Notes under the pieces: model-generated | Databases searched by the model: none | What the model saw: the letters and a program-made list of their open reading frames with translations, nothing else | What the model was told of the DNA's origin: nothing | Assembly (NCBI GenBank): GCA_030549495.1 | Contig: JAUIRK010000855.1 | Span: forward strand, 568,001 to 632,000 | Length of the DNA: 64,000 nucleotides | Origin: Nectonema munidae | Lineage: Eukaryota > Nematomorpha > Nectonematoida > Nectonematidae | Direction: 5' to 3' | Position numbers and translations under genes: made by a program | In this document: positions 16,270 to 28,049 of the stretch, piece after piece | Numbering within the stretch: the first letter of the stretch is position 1 | Layout: each line of letters starts with the position of its first letter

Positions 16270-19200
16270 TACATATGATTGAAATGCTAAATATATATTG
16301 TCAATCTACGACAGATAGATAAAAGATGTTCACATTAAATACAGTTCATCTTATGTGTATCTGTGTCGGAGCTAATGTTCATCAATTTTTTGTTTTTTTC
16401 TGAAGAATTTACCGAAAAAATGATAAGTTTCAGGTTTCCCAGGAAACGAATTATTTTTAAAAAAAGTAAATCTCTAACTAAATATTGCATTTTTAAATGA
16501 GAAAAAATATGGTTATTATCATTTTATAATCAATTTTTTACCTTGTTTAGTGTAATTGATCTTCATACGTTATAAGTCTTAAAGTAACGTAAAAGTTTTG
16601 AAAGAAATTGCCATAAATACATACATGTTGGAACAGGCATTTTGATAGTGGCAAAATATTAATTTTGATCAAATCTAATTTTTAGAAAGTGTAAACTTTT
16701 CGGCAGGAAGAATATTGATCAAGATATATTCTACGAAAGTTTCTCTGAAGATGCTGACTTCTTTATAGATGATGCAAGTATAGAGAAAACCACGTTCTCA
16801 GATGAAAACATTAAAAGCATAAAAATAAGCTTCACTTTTTAAACAAGCAAATGGAAAAATAATAATAAATCGATAGAAGCAAATATATTCGTGGGAGCAA
16901 AAATTGTCAAAAATGAGTGCAGGATCCCCGGGAAAAAGACCAGAGGCGGAGCAGAACGCATTTCGGTCGAAATCACAAACTTTAAGGCATATCTGCATTT
17001 ATGAGACCGTTGAATTTTGACGGCAATGATGTATCATCAGTATTGAATTTGGACAAATAGTATATCGAACATTTCCCTTGAAAACTCAAAGTTAAAACTT
17101 ATATTCCTTAATGATTTCTCGACAATACCATTAGAGCTTTTGGAACATCTGTAAGATTTTCACAGCTAAATTTCTATCTTGATCCGGTGATGCTTCACGC
17201 CTTCAGATCGTGATAATGAAACGTTGCAGAGATGCAATCAAACAACAGCATATTCCAAAAATTATTTTGGATTTTTATGAAAAAGACTATTAGAAAAAAA
17301 TCCGTTCGACCGAGACTTCTTTGTCGAATTACAGTAATGCACTTTTTCATCGAAACACATGTCTAAATCGATTAGTCTCATGTTAATCAGAGTTAGAAAT
17401 GAGGAGCGTTGGTTAGAAATAAATTAATGACTACAGCCTTTCTGAGATGTTAAAATTATTTCATTGTATCGCCTTTTTAGAGTTTTGCATTTTAAGGGGA
17501 CGTAAGAGAATTCCTTTGATATAGAAATCCTTTACAAGGATGGGACAACTGACTCCCACAGCCCCCCTCTTTAAATTTTTGAGGATATCTGATTATATTT
17601 GAGTTCAGAAAAAAGTTGTGTAAAAGAATCAGTATTTTATTCATAAAATGGATCAATCTTCTTTTGTTTTTTGCAGTGAAGGATTGAAGCGAACAAAGCT
17701 GATTGATATGGAATTGGATTGATGCGCAGTAAACACGAGTATTGTAGAGAAGAAATCTCATTGAATGCTATATGACATGATTTTTCTTTCGCGTTCAAAG
17801 CTTACGTGATTTCCATTCCTCAAAAACCCATAAAAATGATGGAAAATGTCGTAAACAAATGGAAGATGATTGATGTGAATAATAATTTGATTGACAGGAT
17901 GGAAAGCATCAAGTAAGAGGAGGATGAGTTTGAGAATGAAGAGTAAGAGTAATTGCAAGCGTCACTTGAGCAAGTTCGAACACACAGCTTGCCAACATAT
18001 GTGTTTACGAAAGATGAATTGCAAGTTGTTCCAAACCATTCCGGGCTACAACTCCTTGTAAAGGATATCATTTCGTCTAAACATATAAGAAAAGATACGG
18101 ATTACATTTTTAACACTTGAAAAGCTATCTTTCATATAGATTATAATTTTTTAGGTATAAAGAAATATTTTCAAGGAGAATATTTTCCGACTTTTAATAT
18201 TTTGGAGTAATTAAGTTGACAATGAATTCGGTGTGAATTAAGCTAAATAAACTTTTTAGTCTGATGATTCACGAGGGTTTTATTGATTTTTTGAGAACGA
18301 AAAACTTGTGAAAAAGTCAACATTTTGCTCCACAACTACAATGCCAACTTTCCAATGGCAAAGGACATTTCTAACTCATCAAGTAGTAAGATTTAAATAT
18401 TGTAAGTTGTAGATAAATTGGAAAAGGAATGTTGAACGACAAAGTATCGAATGAAAATTATTTCACTTATTGGACATGAATTTTAATTCTATTTTAGTTA
18501 AATTCTTAATTAGTCAATATATTTAATCAGTCCGATATCAAGCTAGATTTTTGGAAAGTAAGTGAATTAGTTCATTTAAGTTGGGTTTTTGTGGATCCCA
18601 TTTTTCCCCAATATAGAAAGAGTGTGTTGACTGTATTAATCATAAAAGAAACTTGGAAAAACAGATCCTCTAGCTCTAAATGCAATTCTCGTCAAAGTAA
18701 AATACTTTTTGCAAGAATATAACGTGGTGCAATATCGTCCTCTTTGTTTCAAGGCTGAATACATGGGAAAAAAGATTTGATTTTATGTCTGAACTAAATT
18801 TCGCTTCGTTCCACTTTGTTTTAAAAGCAGAGTTTGTGCGCTTTTGTTAAATGGGAATAAGCACAATAGTGGATTAACTTGGATGAGGAGTGGCTGATGC
18901 TAATTCATTATCAGTGCAGAGCAAGAGATTAGAAGGACGGCTTTTAAAAAATCAATAATTAAAAACACATTAGCACACGATTGTCAAAATTGCTAAGTAT
19001 GCAAACATATAATTAATAGAGAGTTATCAAATTTATGCATCATAACTAGGACAATCTATTCTTGACCTAAAAACATATTTTTGCATTTGTAGTGGCAATT
19101 TTTTGAGAATTTGGAAAAATTCAGCATATCAGAATGATTCCACATTTTTACAAAAGTTTTTTTGGCCTTAAAATGCACACATTTAAGTCCGGTAATTAAT

Positions 19201-19480
19201 TTTTTTAATATAAAATAAATTTTAAGGACAGTGGCGCCTTTTAAATATTACTCTTTCAGATTTTGGTGCTTCGCTCGACCTCCGAATTAGCATATGGCAT
19301 GGAGGATGCAGTATGGAGTTTTACTGCATATGTTTAGTAAAAGCTTTCTGCATTTTACACACAGTGAAAGAACATATAAAATTTGAAAGTAAAGTTTATT
19401 CCCACATTTCATTCTATGTATGTATATTGTATATGACAGGTTTCATAATCCGACAAAATACGAAACTTTTTGTCGAAAGT
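16270..19480. other. Unresolved stretch with decayed coding-like patches
   Basis: Between two hAT remnants. At 16690-16840 and 17640-18080 the plus strand has Lys/Glu/Asp-rich, partly open translations (for example FAFKAYVISIPQKPIKMMEN near 17790), broken by stops. This looks like an old transposase or pseudogene, but I could not assign a family. The rest is AT-rich with nothing recognisable. Confidence 0.3.
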
Positions 19481-19492
19481 TTAAACGCACAT

Positions 19493-20590
19493 TAGAGATG
19501 TATCGGATGTGAATTTTTTCAGATCCGTGGATGCGAATATTAGATTTGACATCCGAGCAGATGCGGATGAAAAAATATTTTTTATGCGGATATTAAATGT
19601 TTCAAAAATTAGATGTTTTCAAATTTTTTCACTATTCGATTTCATTCATTTTTCTATTTTTTTTAAATGCAACAATAAAGAAAAATATAAATCACACTAA
19701 ATAAAAAAATTTATTTCCAATAATTATAGTTTAAAACGGATAAGTTTTTCTACTTTTTCTCCTAGCAGCCTTTTTCTTTTGTCATTAAAAATATTTCCAG
19801 CCGTACTGAAAAGCTGTTCGCTTTGAACAGTGCTAGGAGGACAATTGACATGCAATTTTGGATAAAAAGGGAAATTGTTCTTCTTTGATTCTCCACCAAT
19901 CCAAGCTTTGATTGATTCCTTTTTCTTTTTGATACCTCATTATTTCTTCATTACAAACAACAGTATCTTCATTTTCTTGCTCGTTTTCTTCTTCACTGTT
20001 AGAATTTAAAATAGAATCCATAACTTCGTTCAAAGAAGTTTAAACTTCATCAGCACTTTTCCTCATTATTTCGCAGCTTGGCACTTTACTTTCATTGCCG
20101 TTGTTATCGAGTTTATCCTCATCATATAAATTTAAAAGAAAATTTTTCACTTTATTTGTTACTTCAAAATCGGTAATAAATTTACTTTTAAATCTTGGAT
20201 CAAGAAAAGTTTCATTAGGCATATACTTTTAAACATTGTGTTGTCTATGACTTGCACAATGTGCTTCTGTTTCTGTCTCTCTCTCTTCAGAATGCATATC
20301 AGCCTTTACTCTTTTTAGTATCTCCTCTCTGTTATCTCCTCCTTCCTATCTTGTAATTACTGCAATATGATGTGGAATGGTATGCATGCATTGCTCGTGT
20401 GCGACTCATTTTGACGACATCTCTCAAAAGAAGCACAGTTCCAGTGGAATCGATACATTATATTATTTGAGAGAGCATATGCGGATGCGGATTTTGAGAT
20501 GTTAAAAATCCGCGGATGAGGATACGAAGCGGATGTGATTTTTTTGCGGATGACCAGAATATTCGAATGCGGATATCCAATACATCACTA
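19493..20590 (-). mobile_element. hAT element with target duplication, internally deleted
   Basis: Ends are TAGAGATGTATCGGAT and, on the other strand, TAGTGATGTATTGGAT, flanked by near-identical 8 bp duplications ACGCACAT (19485-19492) and ACGTACAT (20591-20598). Both subterminal zones are crowded with GCGGAT words, the probable transposase-binding repeats. Inside, the minus strand carries a C-terminal transposase piece: FLDPRFKSKF (20040-20222), then SLDWWRIKEEQFPFLSKIAC (19833-20033), followed by a frame giving PPSTVQSEQLFSTAGNIF (about 19790-19850), the hAT dimerisation domain. The N-terminal and most catalytic parts are gone, so it could only move with help from a relative. Confidence 0.85.
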
Positions 20591-20639
20591 ACGTACATAT
20601 AACTTATCACGGTGTACAACTAATAATTTTTAGTTATCC

Positions 20640-21160
20640 AAATGATGGGAGTTTCTGTAAAGAGAATTTTTACTAAACACAATCTGGTAGAATGATTGTT
20701 CAACAAAAAACTTGCAATATGTGGAACAATCAAGTTGAACAGAAGATTTGTACCAGATATTTTAAGACCTCACTACTACTTGAAAACACCAAAGTTCGAT
20801 GACTGCGAAAGCAGAATAGTGTGCTCGAAACATAGAGGCATGTAGTATAGAAAAATGAAACACTGCCTTCGTATTGCACAATCGACGCAAATTATCATGG
20901 TCATATTTGTAAAGTAATTTTTAAATCAAATTTTGTAATTGGTAAAAAAGAAAAAATCTCCAACAAACATTTATAATTCCTGCTTTCTACCTCATCTTAA
21001 TTATGGTAGGATAAATCACGGACACAGTTATACTGACGTCATATTCTGATTACAAAAAGCTTGCAGAACAAATATTTAATGAAAAAACTCAGTCCCCCAA
21101 ATCCTTTTTTGTAAACAATGAACTAGAAGACATTTAGGATAGAAGGGCAGCAAGTTTCTC
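20640..21160 (+). mobile_element. Possible piggyBac transposase fragment
   Basis: The plus strand near 20715-20765 reads CGTIKLNRRFVPDIL, resembling the GT-x-x-x-NR-x-x-P block found late in piggyBac transposases; a second open patch near 21030-21070 is consistent with a decayed continuation. A piggyBac-like hairpin with a TTAA border directly follows. Several stops break the frame. Assignment rests on one motif. Confidence 0.35.
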
Positions 21161-21201
21161 AACCCTTTCGGGAGATTTTTTTCTGGTCACGAAAGGGTTA
21201 A
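21161..21201. repeat. Tiny piggyBac-like inverted repeat ending in TTAA
   Basis: AACCCTTTCG at 21161-21170 and its exact complement at 21190-21199 form a 10 bp stem; TTAA overlaps the right edge (21198-21201) while the left edge reads TCAA. CCCTTT starts next to TTAA are typical of piggyBac ends. It may be a collapsed element or one true end plus chance. Confidence 0.4.
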
Positions 21202-22135
21202 TTAATTACACACACTTCCTCAAAGCTTTCAAAACTGCCTGAAACTACTTGATCATCAAATTATTCAAGATACCAATTTAGTGGCTCCATTTCACAACTT
21301 TTTCTTTGGAACAAAAGGAAAGACACTAACTAAATCGTTGAAAAATTCGCAAGTATGAACCCTTAACTTGTACAAAACTCGACCGTGTTATTGTAGAAAT
21401 AAAGAGGTGCACACTAAAATAAATGACTTATTGAGCACAAATTTTAAAAAAAGTAAATTTTCGCAGACAGTCGGGTTTTAAAATGATGTATTTTATCTTC
21501 AGCACCAGATTTTTATTCTAGAAACAGTTGAAAACGAAATGTAGAGTATGGGTTTTCCATTTTGATCTAGTATCTTTTCTGCATTATATTAATTTAAGGT
21601 CGTGTTGCAAGTGGTCTCTCTGGCATTATGTCTGAAACTTGCAACCTGTTCATCATGTTCTTTTTATTTGATCTAAGTTGCAGTCTCATGCTTTCCTTAA
21701 CTTCATTTTTGTATAATACTAAATCTTGTCAATTTTTTTGTGAGTAACATACAGAGTCTTATTTAAATTCAACACTATAATTTTCTAAACAGGTTTCTCT
21801 TCAAAACGTGACTACCATTTGTAGACAAATTGGAATTAAGAAATTTGAGAGGAATTTAATTTAGCTTCTTTGGTATCAAATTTTTTATAACATTTAAAAT
21901 CTTTCATATATAAAATTAAGAATCTCTGCAATTTTGATATCGAGACCTCTTTATTTTTAAAACTAAATAACTCTCTGATATTGAATACTTTTAATCTACA
22001 AAACTTTTTTCGTCAGTACTTAAATGAGAGTATTCTGATTACTCGGGATATTCTTTTATTTCAACGTTGTTTACATTACAAAAAAAGCCTTCACATGGCC
22101 CCATTTTTTTACACCCTCGCATGGCTGAATTGGGC
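21202..22135. other. AT-rich DNA, no gene seen
   Basis: No supported feature. Confidence 0.4.
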
Positions 22136-22143
22136 CTCTAGAG

Positions 22144-22383
22144 CAGTGTTTCCCAAACTGTGTGTCGCGACACAGTAGTGTGTCACAAAAACTTTCCAAG
22201 TGTGCCGCGAGATTTTTTAGAAATAATAAAAAGAACAGGTATCCCTCAATTTGTACGACTTCGACGATTAACGCGGTTCAATTATTATTGAATTTTCATT
22301 GAAAACTTTCTGTTTCTGCTGTCGCGTAATTTTTCTATGTAAAGGGTGTGTCGCGGCTCAAAAAAGTTAGGGAAACACTGCTG
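22144..22383. mobile_element. hAT MITE with perfect target duplication
   Basis: Left end CAGTGTTTCCCAAACTG, right end complement CAGCAGTGTTTCCC, with perfect 8 bp duplications CTCTAGAG at 22136-22143 and 22384-22391. The palindromic target with T at position 2, TA in the centre and A at position 7 is a classic hAT site. Length is 240 bp with no coding content. The subterminal GTGTGTCGCG word occurs at both ends in inverted form. The perfect duplication argues for fairly recent insertion. Confidence 0.92.
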
Positions 22384-22690
22384 CTCTAGAGGCTATTTTA
22401 ATAATTTTTGTTTATATGTAAAATTGAGATCCAAAACAATTAAAAAAGTTTATTTCTTTGAAAAAACATGGAGATTTTTTGAAAAAATAAAATTTATTTA
22501 ACGCCATCTAGAAATGAACAAAACTTTCTTTAACGCCATCTAGAAACAACATGAAATTTATTTTCTTTTGACTTAAAATCATTGATGGATGATAATTGAT
22601 GAATACAAATTCTATAAATGAAATATAAATAAAATATTAATGAGGATTTTAGAACTTTTGAATGTTATATATAATTAATTTCTAGAACTA

Positions 22691-22938
22691 CAGTGGAACC
22701 TGGGTTTGCAAACAAAATTCCTTCCATAAAACCGTTCGTTTTTTGAAACACATATGTGAACCGAGAACGTTTTTTTTTAATTTAAAATGAATTATTATCA
22801 GCAGTAAATATAAAATGGGGATTATAAATGAGCTTTAATGTATAAAATACAAAAACTTTAACGAGATATAAAAGTTACGTAGATGTTCATAAATCTTTTT
22901 GTGCGTAGAAGGAGGTGTTTGCAAACTCAAGTTCACTG
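22691..22938. mobile_element. pogo/Tigger-like MITE
   Basis: Terminal repeats CAGTGGAACCTGGGTTTGCA and, on the other strand, CAGTGAACTTGAGTTTGCA, each flanked by TA (22689-22690 and 22939-22940), the Tc1/mariner-type target. CAGTGGAACCTCG-like starts are characteristic of Tigger/pogo elements. It is 248 bp and non-coding. Confidence 0.8.
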
Positions 22939-22944
22939 TAAAAG

Positions 22945-23710
22945 ACGCTATACATGCTATTTAAAATTTTTTGGAGAGACATTGATTTTATACCTACTCA
23001 TATATTCCACTATTTACATAAATTACATATACACAAAAGGGGATTTTTCTGTCTTTTGACCATAAAATCTTAACAAGAATCTGCTTATACTAAGGCTTCT
23101 TTGTTTTTGTGTTTTGTCAAGTTCCGTTCATATTATTAAAAAACTTTTAAGGAACAAAAAAGTTCGAAAGTGTGGCTGCTCAAAAATATAAGTAAATTTT
23201 TAATAAGGCTTGAAATAATTTTCCACAAATTGGTTTTTAAAATAACAATTTTTCATGACAAAAATTTTATGGTCTTTAGTCGTTTTAATTTTTTTTTTCT
23301 TTTTGAAATGATCGGTCTAGTTTGATGAGCTAGGATTGAAAATCGCTAGTCCAGAGAAACACATTGGTTATATTTGAATTTTATATATGCTTGGATTTGA
23401 AGATCAAAGTATGGTTTAAATGATAACAGTGTGCTTTTACTCAAAGATCACTTCTTTGATATTTTGCAAAAATAGTTTTATATTGATAATAATTTTTTAA
23501 ATTTATTATGATTGATGTGAGAATGTTCAGTAAATGTGTCGATAATTTTGAACAAAGAAAGTAGGGTATTAAAACGTATCTTATAATTGTTTCTCGATAC
23601 TATATCTTTTGGCACCCAAAATATACATAACTAAATTAGAGCATGCGAGTGGGGTTGAACTTGTCAAAAAATAGTTCATTTGCCTCTTGTTCTCGGTATA
23701 TGTATAGTTA
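22945..23710. other. AT-rich DNA, no gene seen
   Basis: Nothing supportable. Confidence 0.4.
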
Positions 23711-23713
23711 TGA

Positions 23714-23765
23714 AACAGAGGCGCACATCCTTAGAATTTTTGTGGGGGGCAATTTTTTTATAATT
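23714..23765. repeat. Transposon-end word shared with 55140-55180
   Basis: GAGGCGCACATCCTT here recurs in inverted orientation as GGGGCGCACATCCTTGAAAT near 55140-55165. It is likely the end of one DNA-transposon family present as solo fragments. Confidence 0.4.
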
Positions 23766-23913
23766 TCCAAAATTTATTATAAAAGAATTTTTGTCGAATG
23801 AACACACCACTATTATTACCCGACATTATACTTGCACTGTAAGCTCTCAATCCCACCACAACTGCACAGATTTTATGAATGTTTGTCATTCTGATTGCAT
23901 CAACCCTCTAGCT

Positions 23914-25300
23914 CAGTCGTTTTCAAACTGGAGTCCGCGTTCCGGAAGAAGTTACATGGAGATCGAGAAGGGGAGACTGTGTGAATCGTTTTTCGCAAAA
24001 TAAATCACATTTAAAAAGAATGAATAAGTTAGTTTTTGAATTGAGTACTATTTTTTTCTTTTATTTCTTTTCGGGTTTAATTTGTAAATGTGCAGTTTTC
24101 TTACTGGCTAAAAAAATAAAATATGACGACTCGCACTTGAAATTTCGTTTTACTGCATTAACGTCCTGTGGGGGAAGTCGAACATAAGTGTCCTTTGTGT
24201 TCTGAAGTGTTAGCATCCACTTTTCTAAAGCCCGTCAAGAGAAGCTTGCGCTGGTAGTGAAGCACTCGAGTTCAGTAAACTAAATTATTGACTGAACGAG
24301 CGCACAAATTCATGTTTGATAAATAACATAGGAATGTTTTTGCAAAATATTAAGTATGGTTTGAAAAGTTTCAAAAAGTCCCACAACATACCAGAACAGT
24401 TGATATTACCTTGCTGCAAAGATATATTGAATGTGCTAAGAAGTTCGGAAGTTGAAGCATATCTTTCTGTCAAATGTTGCCTTTAGAAGGCTAATAGAAG
24501 AGATATCTGATGACATGACAGACGTGGTTTTAATGTTTCGAAATTCGATTTTCAACTTTTTGCTCAGATTGATGAAACGATGGATGCTGCAAACTTGTCT
24601 CGGCATTGCGTTTACGTACAATTTGTATATGGCAAGAACCTGTTGGACAATTTTTTATTTTGCGAAACTCAGCAATAGAACAACTGCAAGAGAAACATTT
24701 GACAAAGTGATAAATATTTTTACAGCACATGGTATTAACTCGGAATCTGGCTAAGCAAAAATCTCCAGAAGTAATTGGTACCCAGTGCGTCGAGACATAA
24801 AACCATCCCGATAAGTTAAAAAATGCTTTCAATGAAGTCATTATAACAGTGTATTTCATTAAAGCGCTTCAAATCTTGTTTGTTTTCAGATTTGAAAAAC
24901 TCTTTCTGAACTCAAACGTGAGGTAGGTGGCTTTCCAAACGAAAATCCCCTCAGGCGATACTATGGAAAGAAATCCAGCAATTTCTGGAAGGCAAACTAG
25001 ACATGCATGTAGAATTTTCTGATGTCCGTTTTTGTATATTCCTATCATTTTTAGTGAACATATTCGAATATATGAATTCCTTTAACCTTGCGCTGCAAGG
25101 AAAAGTGTTCAGAGTATTCCATTGTAATAAAAAATGTCAGCTTTTGAAATGAAGCTGGAATGATTTCATTTATTGACAAGAAAAATTTTGCTCGATTTTT
25201 GAGCATATTTGTTGATGAAAATAAGATTTTCATTAACAAAGATGTCCTGAAGGCCATAAAAATTTTTCAAGTGTTTTCTAAGACCAGATTTATTTAGAAA
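23914..25300 (+). mobile_element. hAT transposase fossil, ZBED5/FAM200-like
   Basis: Starts with CAGTCGTTTTCAAACTG, a hAT-type end. Translated in shifting frames it follows the order of this transposase group. A BED-finger region (KYDDSHLKFRFTAL near 24118) comes first. RRLIEEISDDMTD (24488) follows, then the catalytic-core start AQIDETMDAANLSRHCVYVQ (24566) and NFLFCET. Later pieces include the VIITVYFIKAL block (24838) and the NSFNLALQGK block (25074-25105), equivalent to the usual LNxLNLxLQGK motif. I count several frameshifts and stops, and the C-terminal dimerisation domain and right terminal repeat are not found. The element is dead and plainly older than the MITE at 22144. Confidence 0.8.
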
Positions 25301-26240
25301 AAGTGCTTAAATATTTCAACTAAAAGATAAACATTTTATATCTCTTGGTTCAAGGTGATGGTATATCAGAACTATAACACAGCGTGTATTTTTTATACAT
25401 GTGTTTCGACTTTATTTTATTTTCATTGTATAAATTCTAAGCATTCAAAAAAAAGGTAGAATTAAAATATTTGTTGACATTCCAGGAAATAAAATGTACA
25501 GCTGGGATAGAGAAGGGGCGATGTATTTGAAAAGAGCATTTTATAATACTCTTATATGTTCTTATGAATTCATTCGAATGTGTAAAAAATGTGGTCGCGC
25601 GAGTTAGTTATATACAATGAAGATCTTGAATCATTTTTTGCCAAAACCCTCTTGAATTGAATTATGAGCAAAGAGAGGATTCAGATCAGGGTTATTGATA
25701 CTCTGACCCTAAACATACTCACTAGCATAGACAAGCTAATCAATGTTAATAAATTTATTAGCATGAAAAAGTCATCCTATTTTTCATTTATTCCAAAAAA
25801 CTTCAAAATTTTAGAATGGAAAATACATTATAAAAAAGGTTACAATTTTATAGATGGTGTTAAATTCTAATTTTTATGATTTAGTTTAAAAATCTTTTCA
25901 AATTCTCAATTTTTGTGTTACGACATTGAAGTAAATATATATTTTGAAATTTACAGGAAAATGTCATTTTTTAAATTTTCATCAAAATCTCTCAGTCAAA
26001 ACACCACATGGCCGCTCAGGTCCTATACGGCGAAGCGAGGGAGAACAATACGCTTCCAAAAGAGTAGTGCATGCACACGCATCACCTACATTTAAATCTT
26101 CCTCTATACTAAAATTACCCGATACATAATCGCAGGTTAATTATTTTGACACACAAATATTTAACCTATTCTTTGCCATAATTTTTAGATCGGAATAATT
26201 TAGCTCATCCGCAAGATTCCAGTGGATTTCACAACTCTCC
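25301..26240. other. Mostly unannotated; one GC-richer patch
   Basis: 25970-26100 is GC-richer. On the minus strand it opens as a Cys-bearing frame after a TAG acceptor (GDACACTTLLEAYC), in a phase that would also fit the Ly6-like gene upstream, but the Cys spacing is not that of the family. No other feature. Confidence 0.25.
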
Positions 26241-26246
26241 TTGAGA

Positions 26247-26446
26247 TTATGCAATTGCAAACAATCCCCAGGATATAGTAAAATGGCTTCTTGTTTTAAT
26301 GACATTCTTCAACTTTTTGTTCATTTTAAAAATTACTCTTTTTCTTCTGTAAAAGCGATTACACCTGTCGCAATGTTCTGTGTCTAAATGTTTCACCTGC
26401 AAGAAGCCTTGATAAAGCCATCTCTTTTTCCGTTGTGCCGAACAAT
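26247..26446 (-). CDS. Possible terminal exon of the Ly6-like gene
   Basis: After a TAG acceptor the minus strand is open for 66 codons to a TAA. The entry phase matches the donor phase of the Cys-rich exon at 28300. It begins with Asp-Cys and contains HCDRCN, so it would add three cysteines, bringing the total to eight, and a Cys-Asn pair, the usual end of a three-finger domain. Against it: weak pyrimidine tract, unusual spacing before Cys-Asn and a long basic tail (FYRRKRVIFK). The 1.85 kb intron would contain the hAT at 26682 and the SINE at 27833. Confidence 0.28.
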
Positions 26447-26681
26447 CTACTTCAAGAATCCATGCAATTCAGTCTTCGTTTTTGTAGATATCTATCTACA
26501 TATATACACATTTTTAGCGCAACTTGCATGCATAGATATTTTTCCATAAACATGTTATCTCTGCTAACATATACTATACATGTTCATCCACTTTTCCTCT
26601 CCGGTTGTCATCGTGTCGCACTCTCTATCCGTGTCCCATTGTATTTTTTATCTTGCTCCTTATTGGTTTATTAGCCTAGCG

Positions 26682-27268
26682 CACTGGTTCTTAACCTGGG
26701 GGTCGTGACCCTTTGGGGGTCGTTTGAAGTTTTTGCAGGGATCATGAAAAACTTTTGGTATCAAAAGTGTATCCTCATGAACGTCTTCCATCAGTTGCAA
26801 AACTATTTCTATTTGATGTATTCATTAATCCTGATTGTATGATGCAATCAATTAATAATTTTGCCCTTAAAATCAAACATCATTTTAAAATCTCACACAT
26901 GTTGCCTGCAATCAAGCAATTAAAAACTATTTTCCGAAGTTAAATAGCCGTTCTAATGACATTTGGACCACCAGAACTTTTTCAGTGAGCGAAAGTAGCA
27001 TTGATGACTCTGATGTTGCTGCCAAAGTGGAATTTCTTCAAATAAGAGAAGACAGTCAATTAAAACTCCATTTTTCCTAGCAAGCAATTAAAAACCGTTT
27101 ATCCTATTCTTTCCGAACGTGCTATGCTTTTTTTGATACAGTCACCTTCAACTTATCTTTGCAAGACTGGAACTTTAAACGGCTGAATCAAAAAGAATTT
27201 TATAGGGGTCATAAAATTTTTTTCATAATATTTAGGCGTAAACAGATCCTAAAGGTTAAGAACCACTG
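26682..27268 (+). mobile_element. hAT element with perfect target duplication and transposase tail
   Basis: Ends CACTGGTTCTTAACCTGGGG and, on the other strand, CAGTGGTTCTTAACC, flanked by identical 8 bp GCCTAGCG (26674-26681, 27269-27276). Inside, partly open plus-strand frames end with VEFLQIREDSQLKLHF (about 27025) and a decayed C-terminal dimerisation-like patch (near 27085-27160), consistent with an internally deleted copy of the ZBED5/FAM200-like hAT group. It is 587 bp, not coding-competent, but both ends are intact. Confidence 0.88.
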
Positions 27269-27279
27269 GCCTAGCGGCT

Positions 27280-27830
27280 TAATCGCTTCGGCGTCATCCA
27301 AGATTCTTGCTTGTTTCACGATATTTTCTACTTTTATTTCTTGCTTCCCTTAATCCATAATTTTCACATAACTTCCAGTAAAATTTTCCCTCTTAATATA
27401 CATTATAAGCTCTAGATCACTATTCTCAGCTTGTCACATTTTTATATGTATTTATATGTATTGTATTTGTATTGTTACTATTTTATATGAAGGATGTTGT
27501 GCATCTTGCATTTTGACGGAGCCACTCTCCCTTTCCATTTCCACTTGGTTATGTCGCTTATCCAATCTCAAGACCAGCAATATCTTCTTTTGTGTGCTGT
27601 TTTTATTCTTGTTCTAAATAAATTCTATTTTATGCCATTCTAAATATAATTTTTTCATGAAATTAACTTCTCAAGAACGTATTTTTGAATCATAATTGGA
27701 AAAATTTTGTTCTAGCGAAATCATAGCACTTTACAGTAATTGGAAAAGCGGGCATTTTTTATAGCATTTACTCAAATATTTTCTATCAAATTTTAATTTT
27801 TTTATAATTTATCTAATAAATAATTTGTTT
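27280..27830. other. Intergenic or intronic, no feature seen
   Basis: AT-rich with repeated TATATGTATT words near 27445-27465. If the Ly6-like gene extends to 26.2 kb this is intron. Confidence 0.35.
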
Positions 27831-27832
27831 TA

Positions 27833-28049
27833 GGCATGCAAATTTTCGCACCAGGCGTGTGTTCCACAGAATGAAACACATGTTGAAGAATTTAGTATAC
27901 AAAGATTGGCGAACGGATGAGGTGAGAGCTCTGGAAGACACAATTGTGCAGCTTGTATAGAACTATGAAGAAAGTAGGCTGATGGGGGATTGAAGCCAAT
28001 ACCATGAGTTTTTGAAACAGAGTATCTAACAAACTTTACAAAGGTCCCA
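27833..28049 (-). mobile_element. tRNA-derived SINE, copy 3
   Basis: On the minus strand it aligns with the copy at 61389. The shared parts are GTTAGATACTCTGTTTC (anticodon-arm region), TTCAATCCCCCATCAGCC (decayed box B and acceptor stem), and CTTTCTTCATAGTTCTATAC followed by AAGCTGCACAATTGTG. It then continues ~90 bp into a 3' body not present in the 61 kb copy. The box B is mutated. Confidence 0.65.

Noticed and set aside
17820-18071. Ser/Cys-rich 83-codon minus-strand frame
   Set aside because: The opposite strand has the more protein-like Lys/Glu composition; neither can be assigned, so no gene is called.
25970-26100. Alternative last exon for the Ly6-like gene (GDACACTTLLEAYC)
   Set aside because: Phase fits, but Cys spacing and ending do not match a three-finger domain; the candidate at 26247-26446 is somewhat better.
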